In this document: positions 1 to 9,218 of the stretch, piece after piece
Numbering within the stretch: the first letter of the stretch is position 1
Layout: the number at the start of each line of letters is the position of its first letter
Assembly (NCBI RefSeq): GCF_900177325.1
Contig: NZ_FXBL01000004.1
Span: forward strand, 4,154,001-4,218,000
Length of the DNA stretch: 64,000 bases
Direction of reading: 5' to 3'
Source of the DNA: Mesorhizobium australicum
GTDB lineage: Bacteria > Pseudomonadota > Alphaproteobacteria > Rhizobiales > Rhizobiaceae
Made by a program: the position numbers and the translations under genes
The notes under the pieces: generated by a model
Databases searched by the model: none
Seen by the model: only the letters and a program-made list of their open reading frames with translations
What the model was told of the DNA's origin: nothing

Positions 1-52
1 GCTTTTGCAGCCGGCCTCCCTATCAAGGACCGCAGTGCCACCGGATTCTTCA

Positions 53-1009
53 ATGACCGAATCTCTGGTCGACATTCCCGAAAATCCCGCACCGGACTGG
101 GGCGAGGTCGAACGCTTTTCCGCTCATGACGGCCGCTCCATCCGCTATGCCCGCTTCCCTGCGCAGACGCGGCCGCTGAGAGGCACCGTCGTCATCCTCG
201 CCGGGCGCAACGAGTGCATCGAGAAGTATTTCGAGACGATCCGGGAGCTCTCCGCGCGCGGCTTCGGCACGGCCATCATGGACTGGCGCGGCCAGGGCGA
301 TTCGGAACGGCTGCTGCGCGACCGCGCCCGCGGCTATGTGACGAGTTTCGACGAATACGTCTCCGACCTGGAGAAATTCTTCGACGACGTCGTCCTGCCG
401 GATTGCCGGGGACCTTACTATATCCTCGGACACTCGACCGGCTCGCTGATCGGGCTGCTCGCCACTCCGCGTCTCTTCAACCGCGTGCGACGCATGGTCC
501 TCGTGGCGCCGCTGGTGGAGTTCGTCGGCCTTCCCGTCTCGATGACGGCGCTGCGCCGCATGACCGCGGTCCTCTACAGCCTCGGCCTCGGCACCCTCTA
601 CGTCTCCGGCGGTCCACGCCCGAAGGGTGGCTACCCCTTCGCCGCGAACAAGCTGACGACCGACCTCGCCCGCTTCACCCGCAACACTGCTTTGTTCAAC
701 CAGGCGCCGCATCTCGCGATGGGCGGGCCGACGGTCGCATGGGTGCACGCGGCCTGCATCGCGGCCGAACGCGTGCGCGATCCCGATTTCGCGGCAAGGC
801 TGCACATTCCGACGCTGTTCGTCGCTGCCGGCGGCGACGAGGTCGTGTCGACGCCGGCCATCGAGGCCCTGTCGCGGACGATGCGGTCCGGGTCGGTCGT
901 CACGATCGACGGCGCCCGCCACGAGATCCTGCAGGAAGCCGACATCTACCGGGAGCAGTTCTGGGCGGCCTTCGACGCCTTCATACCCGGCGAAGACGCC
1001 GAGGACTGA
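53..1009 (+). CDS. alpha/beta hydrolase, lysophospholipase-like
   Basis: Serine hydrolase of the alpha/beta fold, closest in layout to the PldB/monoacylglycerol-lipase group, so probably acting on lysophospholipid or monoacylglycerol esters. The nucleophile elbow GHSTG places the serine at residue 128; the likely acid is D262 (AAGGDE) and the likely histidine H290 (GARHE). I chose the ATG at 53, giving 318 residues. An in-frame TTG at position 5 would add 16 residues, and the true start could even lie outside the window. No signal peptide is visible, so it is probably cytoplasmic. It converges on hisN with only 6 bp between the stops. The exact substrate is not determinable from sequence. Confidence 0.8.
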   Translation: MTESLVDIPENPAPDWGEVERFSAHDGRSIRYARFPAQTRPLRGTVVILAGRNECIEKYFETIRELSARGFGTAIMDWRGQGDSERLLRDRARGYVTSFDEYVSDLEKFFDDVVLPDCRGPYYILGHSTGSLIGLLATPRLFNRVRRMVLVAPLVEFVGLPVSMTALRRMTAVLYSLGLGTLYVSGGPRPKGGYPFAANKLTTDLARFTRNTALFNQAPHLAMGGPTVAWVHAACIAAERVRDPDFAARLHIPTLFVAAGGDEVVSTPAIEALSRTMRSGSVVTIDGARHEILQEADIYREQFWAAFDAFIPGEDAED

Positions 1010-1015
1010 CCGCGC

Positions 1016-1789
1016 TCAGCCGTTGATCAGCTTGAGCGCCTTCTCGTGCAGGACCGGATTGGCGCTGGCGAGGATATCGCCGCCGCCTTCGGCCGCTCCG
1101 CCCGTCCAGGTCGTCACCACGCCGCCCGCCTGCTCGATCAGCGGGATCAGCGCGACGATGTCGTAGGCCTGCAGGCCCGCATCGACCGCAATGTCCGCAT
1201 GCCCCGCGGCCACCATGGCAAAGGCGTAGCAGTCGGTGCCGTAGCGCGGCAGGCGCACCGAGGCTTCCAGCCGGTCGTAACGCTCGCGCATCGCGCCCTT
1301 GAACAGCGCCGGCGTGGTGGTGAACAGGGTGGCGTCGGAAAGAGCCGCTGTCGCACGCGTCGCAAGCCTGCGCGGCCCGCCCGGCCCCTCGAAATGCGCG
1401 CCGTCGCCGAGCGCATAGAACAGCTCGCCGGTGAAGGGCTGCGACATCAGCCCCGCCTTGGCGTCGCCGTCGACCGTCAAGCCCACCAGCGTGCCCCATA
1501 CCGGCAGGCCGGAGATGAAGGCGCGGGTGCCGTCGATCGGATCGATCACCCAGACATGGCTCGACGTGATGTTTTCGGCGCCGTGCTCCTCGCCCAGTAT
1601 GCCGTGGCCGGGATATTCGGACAGGATCAGAGCCCGGATGGCGCGCTCGGCCTCGCGGTCGGCCTCGGTCACCGGATCGAACCCGGACGCTTCCTTGTTC
1701 GATATCGAACCTTCCATCCGGAAGCGCGGCAGCGTCTCCGCGGCCGCGACGGCGGCCAGCCGGCGCATGAAATCGGCGCTGACGGTCAT
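1016..1789 (-). CDS. hisN: histidinol-phosphatase, inositol monophosphatase fold
   Basis: Magnesium-dependent phosphatase of the inositol monophosphatase superfamily, 257 residues. Metal ligands are visible: E67 in GEEHG, D83 and D86 in the DPIDGT signature, and D210 in the C-terminal motif (AYDIVAL). The wording DPIDGTRAFISGLPVWGTL is typical of the HisN branch, which dephosphorylates histidinol phosphate in histidine synthesis; a SuhB-like inositol monophosphatase is the alternative. The ATG at 1789 was preferred over a start 33 nt upstream because it begins at the usual N-terminus of the family. A probable small RNA starts about 110 bp upstream on the other strand, an arrangement recalling the suhB RNA neighbourhood. 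Confidence 0.82.
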   Translation of the reverse strand: MTVSADFMRRLAAVAAAETLPRFRMEGSISNKEASGFDPVTEADREAERAIRALILSEYPGHGILGEEHGAENITSSHVWVIDPIDGTRAFISGLPVWGTLVGLTVDGDAKAGLMSQPFTGELFYALGDGAHFEGPGGPRRLATRATAALSDATLFTTTPALFKGAMRERYDRLEASVRLPRYGTDCYAFAMVAAGHADIAVDAGLQAYDIVALIPLIEQAGGVVTTWTGGAAEGGGDILASANPVLHEKALKLING

Positions 1790-1899
1790 GTATCCCCCTG
1801 TTCCGTTGCCTATCTGCCACATTTGCAGGCAGGCAAATCAGTGTGAATTATTTTTAAGCGTTTCGCCTTGACATTTGTGCAATGCAGCAAGATTGTAAC

Positions 1900-1986
1900 G
1901 ACAGACGGGTTCGCCCGTCTATGCCCTCCTTGGGCGTTTCCTCCCTAGACTTGGACCGCGTCGTGCGAACGATGCGGTCTTTTTTT
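1900..1986 (+). ncRNA. mmgR: MmgR / suhB-family (alpha-r8) small RNA
   Basis: Probable trans-acting small RNA of about 85 nt with no reading frame. Order of elements: a hairpin with a UUCG loop (stem AGACGGG/CCCGTCT, 1903-1920); a short stem GCCC/GGGC whose loop exposes CTCC (1923-1935); a single-stranded TTCCTCCCTAGAC stretch with a second anti-Shine-Dalgarno motif; and a terminator ending in seven T. A TTGACA (1868-1873) lies about 30 nt before the inferred 5' end. The architecture and its place between an inositol-monophosphatase-family gene and an N-formylglutamate-amidohydrolase gene fit the rhizobial MmgR family, which controls polyhydroxybutyrate storage in Sinorhizobium. Both neighbours are on the minus strand, so the plus-strand terminator has no other gene to serve. 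The 5' end is approximate. Confidence 0.68.
1954..1986 (+). terminator. rho-independent terminator of the small RNA
   Basis: An 11-bp stem (GACCGCGTCGT with ACGATGCGGTC, one G-T pair) with a GCGA loop is followed by seven T. It is oriented for plus-strand transcription and ends 22 bp before the stop codon of the opposing amidohydrolase gene. Confidence 0.85.
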
Positions 1987-2008
1987 CGGTCCGGCTGGGG
2001 GGAAGCCG

Positions 2009-2926
2009 CTATTCGGCGGCGAGCGCCGGGCGGTCGAAAAAGAAGTCGGCAAACGCCATCAGCCGCGCGGAGAACTCGGTCAGGTCCTCGGCCAGCGCCT
2101 CGAAGCCGGCCGACTTCTCGTAGGTCCGCTCGTTCATGTAGAGGCCGCGGTTGATCTCGATCTGCATGGCGTGCAGGCCCTTGCCCGGCCGGCCGTAATG
2201 CTCGGTGATGAACCCGCCGGCATAGGGCTTGTTGTGCGCAACCGTGTAGCCCATCGAGGTCAGGATCGCGATCGCCTGCTGCGACAGCGGTTCGGCGGCC
2301 GATGCGCCGAACCGGTCGCCGAGGATGAAATCCGGCCGCAGCCCCGCCTCCCCGACCCGGATCGAGGCCGGCATCGAGTGGCAGTCGATCAGGATCGCGC
2401 GGCCGAAATGCGAATGCGCCCGCATCAGGAGGCTGCGCAGGCGCTGGTGGTAGGGTTTGTAGAACGCCTCGATGCGCGACAGCGCCTCTGCCAGCGGCAA
2501 CCGGCCCGAATAGATGTCCTGCCCCTCGCCGACGATGCGCGGGATCGTGCCGAGCCCGCCCGCGACGCGCGCCGAGCGCGCATTGGCGAACGGCGGCAGC
2601 GGTTCGGCGAACATCCGCGGGTCGAGTTCCCAGGGCTCGCGGTTCACGTCCAGATAGGCGCGCGGGAAGTTGGCGGCGAGCAACGGCGCGCCGAGCGAGG
2701 CGACGCCGGCAAAGAGCTCGTCTACATAGCAGTCCTCCGAACGGCGGATGCCCTCGCCATCGAGGCGGATCATGCCGAGGAAGCGCTCCGGGTAGTGGCT
2801 GCCGCTGTGGGGAGAGTTGAAGACGAAAGGAACGACAGGATCCGCGGGCGAGATCTCGAAAAAGGGTGTCGTTTCAGCGAAGTCCGCGCCTGCGTTCATC
2901 AATCTTCGGTCGGTTGGATAGGCCAT
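2009..2926 (-). CDS. N-formylglutamate amidohydrolase family protein
   Basis: Zinc-dependent amidohydrolase of the FGase family (305 residues), the group that includes HutG, which hydrolyses N-formylglutamate to formate and glutamate. Seen near the N-terminus is the FNSPHSG motif, in mid-protein LIDCHSMP (the family's metal/substrate histidine region), and toward the C-terminus EINRGLYMNE. The ATG at 2926 is used; a second ATG lies nine codons in. No other histidine-utilisation (hut) genes are adjacent, so a role in histidine breakdown is not supported by context. A second, diverged member of the same family lies at 62189-63013. The gene is divergent from cpdR across 163 bp. Confidence 0.8.
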   Translation of the reverse strand: MAYPTDRRLMNAGADFAETTPFFEISPADPVVPFVFNSPHSGSHYPERFLGMIRLDGEGIRRSEDCYVDELFAGVASLGAPLLAANFPRAYLDVNREPWELDPRMFAEPLPPFANARSARVAGGLGTIPRIVGEGQDIYSGRLPLAEALSRIEAFYKPYHQRLRSLLMRAHSHFGRAILIDCHSMPASIRVGEAGLRPDFILGDRFGASAAEPLSQQAIAILTSMGYTVAHNKPYAGGFITEHYGRPGKGLHAMQIEINRGLYMNERTYEKSAGFEALAEDLTEFSARLMAFADFFFDRPALAAE

Positions 2927-3089
2927 GCCGGCTGTTCCCGCACCGTGCCACCCGCACGCCCTCCTGTCCAGAGCGGCTGCCGGCGGCGGATGCGCGCGTT
3001 CACTTGATATTTACCCGCCGCCTTTCATATACAGAACATGGTTAACGGGCGGGTTTTCATCCGCCTGCACATGTGATTCGGACGGGACA

Positions 3090-3452
3090 ATGGCACGAAT
3101 TCTCCTTGCGGAAGACGATGACGACATGCGCCGCTTCCTCGTGAAGGCGCTGGAGAGGGCGGGCTACGACGTCTCCGATTTCGACAATGGCGCATCCGCC
3201 TACGAGCGCCTGCGCGAGGAGCCGTTCTCGCTGCTCCTGACCGACATCGTCATGCCGGAGATGGACGGCATCGAACTCGCCCGCCGCGCGACCGAGATCG
3301 ACCCGGACCTGAAGGTGATGTTCATCACCGGCTTCGCCGCCGTCGCCCTCAACCCCGATTCGAAGGCGCCCCGCGACGCCAAGGTCCTGTCGAAGCCCTT
3401 CCACCTTCGCGATCTTGTCAACGAGGTCGAGAAGATGCTGCAGGCGGCCTGA
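3090..3452 (+). CDS. cpdR: single-domain response regulator CpdR
   Basis: Stand-alone receiver domain of 120 residues with no output domain. Acidic pocket residues 9-12 (EDDDD), phospho-acceptor D52 in LLTDIVMPEMDG, T80 and K102 (LSKPF) are all present. Size and sequence match CpdR, which in Caulobacter and rhizobia is controlled by the CckA-ChpT phosphorelay and directs the ClpXP protease to cell-cycle substrates such as CtrA. The ATG at 3090 starts exactly at the receiver domain; the frame is open further upstream but that stretch has no family similarity. It is followed by tRNA-Val. Confidence 0.88.
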   Translation: MARILLAEDDDDMRRFLVKALERAGYDVSDFDNGASAYERLREEPFSLLLTDIVMPEMDGIELARRATEIDPDLKVMFITGFAAVALNPDSKAPRDAKVLSKPFHLRDLVNEVEKMLQAA

Positions 3453-3557
3453 GACCCGCCGCCCCGCCCTGCCCCGGCTTCCCCTGGGCGCACTCACTTC
3501 CCCGCCATTTGGCTATTGACGCCCGGCGTCAGGCATGATGTATGCGCCGCGTCGGAT

Positions 3558-3632
<75 letters not shown>

Positions 3633-3679
3633 TCCGAACTCTCTGACCTCGTTGAAAAATTCGACTTCACCCCGGCCCC

Positions 3680-5875
3680 TCACCGCTGGGATGCGTTCTC
3701 GTCCACGGCCGCGAGGCCCTTGAGTGCGTCGCGGCTGCCGGTGCCGGCGGCGGCTTCGAATATACGGCGGGCGTCTTCGCGGCGGTTGAGGTTGAGATAG
3801 GCGTAGCCGCGCAGCACCATCAGGTCGATCCGCTCCGGGGCGATCTGCGCGCGCTGGTCGAGGGCGATCAGGGCCTCGACGTAGCGACCGTTCTCGAAGG
3901 CGCCGAGCGCGCGTTCCGCCAGGATGCTCGACTGCAGCTCGGCCACCCGGCGCCGCTGCTGCGGTGCCTTCGCAGCCGCCACCGCAGCGTCGTCGACAAG
4001 GCCGGCGCGCAGATAAGCGAGGCTCTGGCCATAGGCCGCGTCGCTGCGGGCATGGCCGTCCGTCGTCGCCAGGGCGCGTTCGAACGCCTCGGCCGCTTCG
4101 AGCGGCCGGTTCGCTTCCATCAGGCACCAGCCGCGGTCGAGCGCGCCCTGCGCCGAGAGCGTCGACGGATGGATCGTGTCGGCGCAGCCGCGCGGACGGC
4201 TCGCCGTACCCGGCGCGGCGGCGCTCTCGCTCACCGCATTGTTCCGGGGCGCTGCGAGAACCGGGGCGGTCTCGACTGCAACGGATTGCGCCGACGGGGG
4301 CGCGGCGGGCGTCTCCACCGCGACCGACGTCGGTGTGCCGCCGGCCGGTTGGCCGCGCGTCCGCTCGCCAACGGCGAGGATGCGCTCCGAACGTCCGCGC
4401 CAGATGCGCTTCAGTTCGGCCAGTCCCGTCGCATTGCCGAGCTGATGGTACGTCAATGCCAGCCCGTAGGCGGACGGCTCATCGTCGGGGTTCCAGGACA
4501 GAGCGGTCGAGAACCATTTCCCGGCCGTGTCGAACTGGTTGAAGGCGCGCGCATACCAGCCGAACTGCTGCGCGGCGGCAACGTCGCGCGCGCTCGCGGC
4601 GGCCGCGGCCATGCGCTGCAGCACCTCGGGAGGCACGTCGACACGCGGCTCGACCCCGAGCAGGTTGGCAACCGCGGCGAGATAAGAGGAGCGCGTCTCG
4701 TCATTGGCGTCGCGCCATGGATAGAGGACGCTTTCGGCCTCCTCGAAGGCCTTGCGGGCGACGAGGACCAGGGAAAGTCCCTGCGATGCCTCGGCGCTGT
4801 CCTCGATCCCGCGCGCCGCCCGGAACCACTTCTCGGCGGCCTCGCTCTGGCCGTGCCGCAGGTTGTACCATCCCAGCAGCAGGCTGTCGGATGCCTTGCC
4901 CTCGGCGGTCGCCAGCTTCTCCACCCGCGCCAGCTGCTCCGGCGAGGCGTCCACCGCCGGATCCGCGCCGCCGGCCGCCACGCCCTTGCGCGCGAGATCG
5001 TCGCGCACCGGCCCGAACTCGCCGACGCCCGCCGCGTCGAAGCGCTCGAGCGCCAGGAGCTCGTCGGCCATCTCCGACGGCAGCAGCCGCACCGCGTTCT
5101 GCGCCGTTGCCAGGCGTTCCTGCGTGTCGTCGCAATTGGTGAGGATGTAGCGGTAGGCGTCGCGCGCCCGGTTCGCCCGCTGCGTCTCGGCAAAGGCCTC
5201 TGCAACCCGCCACAGCACGTCGACCTCGCTGCAGGTCAGCAGGCTCGGATGTCCGGAGCCGATGCGGATCACCGTGTCGTACTGGTGAAGGTTGGAAGCG
5301 TTGACGAGTTGCTCGCGTGCCTCGGCGACGGCCAGCCGCTCCAAGAGGTCAGGCGGCGGCGTCCAGCCGGGTTCGTCCGTCCGGCGCTGTGCGATCGCAC
5401 GGCGCGCCTCGGCATATTTGCCGGCGGCATAGAGCGCCCAGACAGCTTCCAGCTTCTCATCGACATTGACCGGAACCGCGAGCGGATCGGCAGGCGGCGT
5501 CCAGTCGGGGTAAAGCGCCTTGAGCCTGGCGATCTCGGCCTCCAGACGCTTCGTGTCGCCCTGGCGTGCGAAGTAACGCAGCGCCGACTCGTCCACCTTC
5601 GGCCGCTGGCCGGCCTGATCAGGCGCGGAAACAACCGGAGCCGGCGGGGAAGCCGGGGCTGGCTGCGCCTGCGCCGTTTCCAGCGGCGGCCGCGGCATCT
5701 CCTGCTGCACCTCGATCACATCGGCGGCGGGAAGCCTGAGCCTGTGCGGCGGGACGGTTCCGGTCGGGCGCGGATCCCATGGCGGCACGATGTCGTCGGC
5801 GATCGCATGAAAGCAGGTGCCGACCCCAAGCAGGGCGACAGCGAACAGCCGGATCGCGCCTCTCACGGCAGGCAT
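3680..5875 (-). CDS. TPR protein of the cellulose operon (BcsK-like)
   Basis: Probably an exported or periplasmic TPR protein, 731 residues. An N-terminal hydrophobic segment (residues about 7-27) looks like a signal peptide, followed by a Pro/Ala-rich linker (about 60-90) and then many helical repeats with the spacing of tetratricopeptide repeats; a second low-complexity Ala/Pro/Thr stretch (about 500-560) separates two repeat blocks. It is the last gene of the bcs operon and overlaps bcsZ by 13 bp. No outer-membrane beta-barrel follows the repeats, unlike BcsC of enteric bacteria. That fits the TPR-only proteins (termed BcsK) of rhizobial cellulose operons, which probably scaffold secretion in the periplasm. 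Family name moderately sure, role inferred. Confidence 0.68.
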   Translation of the reverse strand: MPAVRGAIRLFAVALLGVGTCFHAIADDIVPPWDPRPTGTVPPHRLRLPAADVIEVQQEMPRPPLETAQAQPAPASPPAPVVSAPDQAGQRPKVDESALRYFARQGDTKRLEAEIARLKALYPDWTPPADPLAVPVNVDEKLEAVWALYAAGKYAEARRAIAQRRTDEPGWTPPPDLLERLAVAEAREQLVNASNLHQYDTVIRIGSGHPSLLTCSEVDVLWRVAEAFAETQRANRARDAYRYILTNCDDTQERLATAQNAVRLLPSEMADELLALERFDAAGVGEFGPVRDDLARKGVAAGGADPAVDASPEQLARVEKLATAEGKASDSLLLGWYNLRHGQSEAAEKWFRAARGIEDSAEASQGLSLVLVARKAFEEAESVLYPWRDANDETRSSYLAAVANLLGVEPRVDVPPEVLQRMAAAAASARDVAAAQQFGWYARAFNQFDTAGKWFSTALSWNPDDEPSAYGLALTYHQLGNATGLAELKRIWRGRSERILAVGERTRGQPAGGTPTSVAVETPAAPPSAQSVAVETAPVLAAPRNNAVSESAAAPGTASRPRGCADTIHPSTLSAQGALDRGWCLMEANRPLEAAEAFERALATTDGHARSDAAYGQSLAYLRAGLVDDAAVAAAKAPQQRRRVAELQSSILAERALGAFENGRYVEALIALDQRAQIAPERIDLMVLRGYAYLNLNRREDARRIFEAAAGTGSRDALKGLAAVDENASQR

Positions 5876-6903
5876 CGTCCGCCCCCGCTCCGCAGATGGG
5901 ACAGGGCCAGGAGGTGGAGGGTGGAGGGATAGTACAGGGTGGGCGAGAAGCGCCGGAGCTCTTCGGGAATCGGCGTGCCCTCGACGACGCAGTCGATCAG
6001 CGCTGGCAGGATACGGTAGCCAGGATCGTCCAGCCGGTCGCGCACGCCACCACTGCTCAGGTTTACAGTCGTGGGGGTAGTATCGGTCCCCGCCATTCCC
6101 TCGCGCAGCCTCCTCAAGACTTCCACCTGGTCCGTTCCGTCCCGAATAAGATAGAGCGGAATCCGGAGGGCATTATAGCCAAACTCGGCGGGAAAGCCTT
6201 CAGCCGATTTCAGTTCATCCCCAAGTGCAAGCCAGTCGGGCGGAAGCTGTCGAGGGCCGAGCCTGGCGGCGCGGACCAGCCTCACGCCGTCGTTACGAAG
6301 CCGCTGCCAGTCATAGGCCGGCGCCAGCGACGCCAGCACCGGAAAGGCCTCGAAGACCCAATAGGACAGGTTCACCACCGGTCCGTCCTTGCGGCCGTCG
6401 GCGTCGAACCCAGCTACGCCCGGTCGCAGGAGCATCACGCCGCCATATTCGTAGACGACCGACCTGCCGATCGCCTCCGCGAGTTGCCTGGCCGCCGCGG
6501 TGAGATCCGGCCGCTGCCAGGCCTCGCCCGCCAGCGCGAGCGCATAGGCGATCAGGATGTCGCCATCCGAGGCGTTGTTGGGATCCGTGACATGCGGATT
6601 GGCATTCTCCTCCCAGCGCCATGCCGCCAGGCCGTCATCGCGCAGCAGCAGCTCCGTGCGGGTGAACGTCCAGACCTGATCGAAATCGGCCATGTTTCCG
6701 GCGAGGTAGGCGAGGATGAGACCATAGCCCTGGCCTTCGCTGTGCGAGATACCTCCGTTGCCGTCGTCCACCACGCGGCCGTCGGGCATCACGAAACGCG
6801 CGCGATAGCTCTCCCATTCATCGGGCCGAACCGTCGACTCCAAAGCCGCGGCAAGAGAGGTGGTGCACATCGCGATCGCCGCTGCCCAGAGCAAGCGCCT
6901 CAC
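5863..6903 (-). CDS. bcsZ: endoglucanase, glycoside hydrolase family 8 (BcsZ)
   Basis: Periplasmic endo-beta-1,4-glucanase of the cellulose operon, 346 residues. A signal peptide covers about residues 1-20. The GH8 catalytic acid is E56 in HSEGQGYG and the second key carboxylates lie in NASDGD (D113, D115). BcsZ/CelC enzymes trim nascent cellulose and are needed for normal polymer export and organisation. The start is a GTG at 6903 overlapping the bcsB stop by 4 bp (GTGA), which implies translational coupling. The 3' end overlaps the TPR gene by 13 bp. Confidence 0.9.
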   Translation of the reverse strand: MRRLLWAAAIAMCTTSLAAALESTVRPDEWESYRARFVMPDGRVVDDGNGGISHSEGQGYGLILAYLAGNMADFDQVWTFTRTELLLRDDGLAAWRWEENANPHVTDPNNASDGDILIAYALALAGEAWQRPDLTAAARQLAEAIGRSVVYEYGGVMLLRPGVAGFDADGRKDGPVVNLSYWVFEAFPVLASLAPAYDWQRLRNDGVRLVRAARLGPRQLPPDWLALGDELKSAEGFPAEFGYNALRIPLYLIRDGTDQVEVLRRLREGMAGTDTTPTTVNLSSGGVRDRLDDPGYRILPALIDCVVEGTPIPEELRRFSPTLYYPSTLHLLALSHLRSGGGRCLP

Positions 6904-9218
6904 CGCCGCCTCCCGAGACGGCTCAGCAGGAACGTCGTCGTCGCGCCGAGGACAACGCAGGCGAGGATCAGAGCAAGGGAGTAGGACAAAATGTTCGCCG
7001 AAAGCCAGTTGGCAGCGATGAGCCGGTAATTCCAGATCGACGGCGGCACCGTCTCGACGAATTCGAACTGCCCGACCGGCACCGCATCGACTTCGCGCGT
7101 CGCGGGATTGAACGAGGTAATATGTCCTGCCAGCCTGCCCCAGTTGCCAAGATCGGTGAACGCGGCCAGGTTCTCGCGAAGGGCGGCCGTATCAGGCGCG
7201 ACGACGACGGTCCACGTTCCCGATCGCGCCGGGTTGCTGCTCTGCGCGATCACGAGGCCGGACGTGGGCGGCGGCACATAGGCCGCCTCCTCCTCTGGCA
7301 CGAAACGGAGCATGTCGGAGGTGATGTTGAAGGTGCGCTGCAGCCATTCACGGAAATCGCGCCAAGTCCTGCCGAACCAAGATCCGGTGACCTGCTGACG
7401 CCACTCGTCGAGCGTTGGTCCGGCGGGAGCAGGGCTGCCCGACGCGCCGGCCTCCCAGTCGGCATCGCTCTCGACGGAAACGCCAACCTGCTGGAGTATC
7501 TCCTGCGGAATGTCGGCCGCGCCGCCCATGATAATCGCGTCGCGCATGCCGAGCCCGTCCTGCGATGCGACGAATTCGATCGGCAGGATACGGCCGGCTG
7601 ATCTCGCCATGCGCGCAAGCAGGGTCGCGAGGCTCGAAAGCCCGTCATCCGTCGAGCGGTCCACCACGACGGCGATCGGGTCCACCGCGCGGCCGTAGGG
7701 AAAACTCGTACCCGACAGGGCCGACAGGTTTGGACGCTGCGCGATACGCGCGAAGGTCGGCATAACGAAGCGGGAAGTGTCGAAGAGCGCAAAGCGCGGC
7801 GTATCGTCCGCAGCCGTGCCGGGGCTGCATACTTCGTCGGCCGCCGTGCGCAGATCCGCCTCGAGGACAATGCGGTTCAGGCCGGGCCGGATATGCTGCA
7901 TGGTGAAGTTGATAGGGAAGCGGTTGAGCACCGCACCCTGCGTGGCCGTGATCGGCATCGAGGCCGCAACGCTGCCGTTGACATAAACGTTGATGAGGCT
8001 GCCGGGTTCGACCCGGTCGGAATAGGCGGCGTCCAGCAGGATGCGTGCCTCTCCATAGGCGTCGGCATAGAAGTCGGCCGGCACGCCGAACTCGAATTCG
8101 GCCGTGTAGCGGCGGCCGGAGAATTGCTCGGAACGCAACCCCATGTCGGCGAAGGGCACTTGCTCTCCGACAAAGATCATCGGCGCGTTGGGCGTACGCC
8201 ACGCTTCTGTCAGGAAGACGTCCCGCTGCAAGTCCACGGACCTGTCGACCGGAGTGACGAGGCTGTCGAGCGCGGCACTCCACTGCGCCCTGTCGCGGCC
8301 GCTGACGAGGTAGACTGGAGCCTGCCCCTGCCTCGCCGGCGCGAAGGCGCTGAAGGGGCCATCGATCGCGGGCAGCGCATATCCAAGGGAGGAAAGATCT
8401 TCGGCCGTTCCGAGCAGCACCACCAACTCCGCCGCCGACTCGGCAGGCGGGCGGGAACTCACGCTGATCTCGATGTCCGGCGTATTGATATGCCGCGCGA
8501 GCGCCTGGGAAAGCCGCATAAGTTCGCTGGCGATATCGAGGCGCGCCAGGGCCGGGGCGACGATTGCAACGCGGACTTTGCCTGCGGCATCGCCGCCGAC
8601 CGCGGAAAGCTCCTCGGCGGTCGCGAGTTCGGCCGCGGCCGGATCTTCGAACGAGAGATAGGTCCCGCTCGCTGCGATCTCAGTCCACAATTCGTACGTC
8701 GATTCGATCGTGCAGTCCGTCCGGTGGCGGTGGCGGGCCGAGAAGCCGATCTCGTTGCGCCCGGCGCGCAGCACGCCGGGCGGAATCTTGACCTCCCTGC
8801 TGACGACCCCGTCGGGTGCTGCGACCTGTTCCTGATGGATCGCGGTTCCGTTCACAATGACGCTCAATTCCGAGCTTTCCGGCGCGACGACGACAGCGTT
8901 CTGATAGCCGAAGGTCAGCGTGGCAGGCGATGCGGCCTGGCGGGGAGAAAGATAGATCGCCCAGGTGCGGCGGGCCTGCTCGCCGGCAAGCGTCAGCTTG
9001 GAGTCGGGCAGCAGGAAACGCCGGAACCGTGCGGGCGTCGCTGGCGGCGCGGGTTCGACAGGCACCGGCGCAGCCTCCTCGTCCGGCGGCACTGCGGGAT
9101 CGTCGGCCGGCTCGGACTGTGCGGGACGCTCCGGGCTCATGTCGAACGGCGTGTTTTCCTGCGCGTAGGCGCCGCAGGCCCAGGCCAGCATCAGGACGGC
9201 GACCAACGCAAGCCTCAT
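6900..9218 (-). CDS. bcsB: cellulose synthase periplasmic subunit BcsB
   Basis: Periplasmic, membrane-anchored partner of BcsA, 772 residues. It has a cleavable signal peptide (residues 1-19, ending AYA), a Pro/Glu-rich linker, a long periplasmic region with alternating carbohydrate-binding and flavodoxin-like segments, and one C-terminal transmembrane helix (LSANILSYSLALILACVVLGA) with a short basic tail. In the BcsA-BcsB complex this helix completes the cellulose translocation channel. The frame stays open upstream to 9380, but the ATG at 9218 gives the signal peptide and the 4-bp ATGA overlap with bcsA. Confidence 0.9.
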   Translation of the reverse strand: MRLALVAVLMLAWACGAYAQENTPFDMSPERPAQSEPADDPAVPPDEEAAPVPVEPAPPATPARFRRFLLPDSKLTLAGEQARRTWAIYLSPRQAASPATLTFGYQNAVVVAPESSELSVIVNGTAIHQEQVAAPDGVVSREVKIPPGVLRAGRNEIGFSARHRHRTDCTIESTYELWTEIAASGTYLSFEDPAAAELATAEELSAVGGDAAGKVRVAIVAPALARLDIASELMRLSQALARHINTPDIEISVSSRPPAESAAELVVLLGTAEDLSSLGYALPAIDGPFSAFAPARQGQAPVYLVSGRDRAQWSAALDSLVTPVDRSVDLQRDVFLTEAWRTPNAPMIFVGEQVPFADMGLRSEQFSGRRYTAEFEFGVPADFYADAYGEARILLDAAYSDRVEPGSLINVYVNGSVAASMPITATQGAVLNRFPINFTMQHIRPGLNRIVLEADLRTAADEVCSPGTAADDTPRFALFDTSRFVMPTFARIAQRPNLSALSGTSFPYGRAVDPIAVVVDRSTDDGLSSLATLLARMARSAGRILPIEFVASQDGLGMRDAIIMGGAADIPQEILQQVGVSVESDADWEAGASGSPAPAGPTLDEWRQQVTGSWFGRTWRDFREWLQRTFNITSDMLRFVPEEEAAYVPPPTSGLVIAQSSNPARSGTWTVVVAPDTAALRENLAAFTDLGNWGRLAGHITSFNPATREVDAVPVGQFEFVETVPPSIWNYRLIAANWLSANILSYSLALILACVVLGATTTFLLSRLGRRR

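Noticed and set aside
4052..5932. 626-codon open frame opposite the TPR gene of the cellulose operon
   Set aside because: Arg/Gly/Ala-rich shadow of a GC-rich gene; the minus-strand frame has a signal peptide, TPR pattern and operon overlaps.
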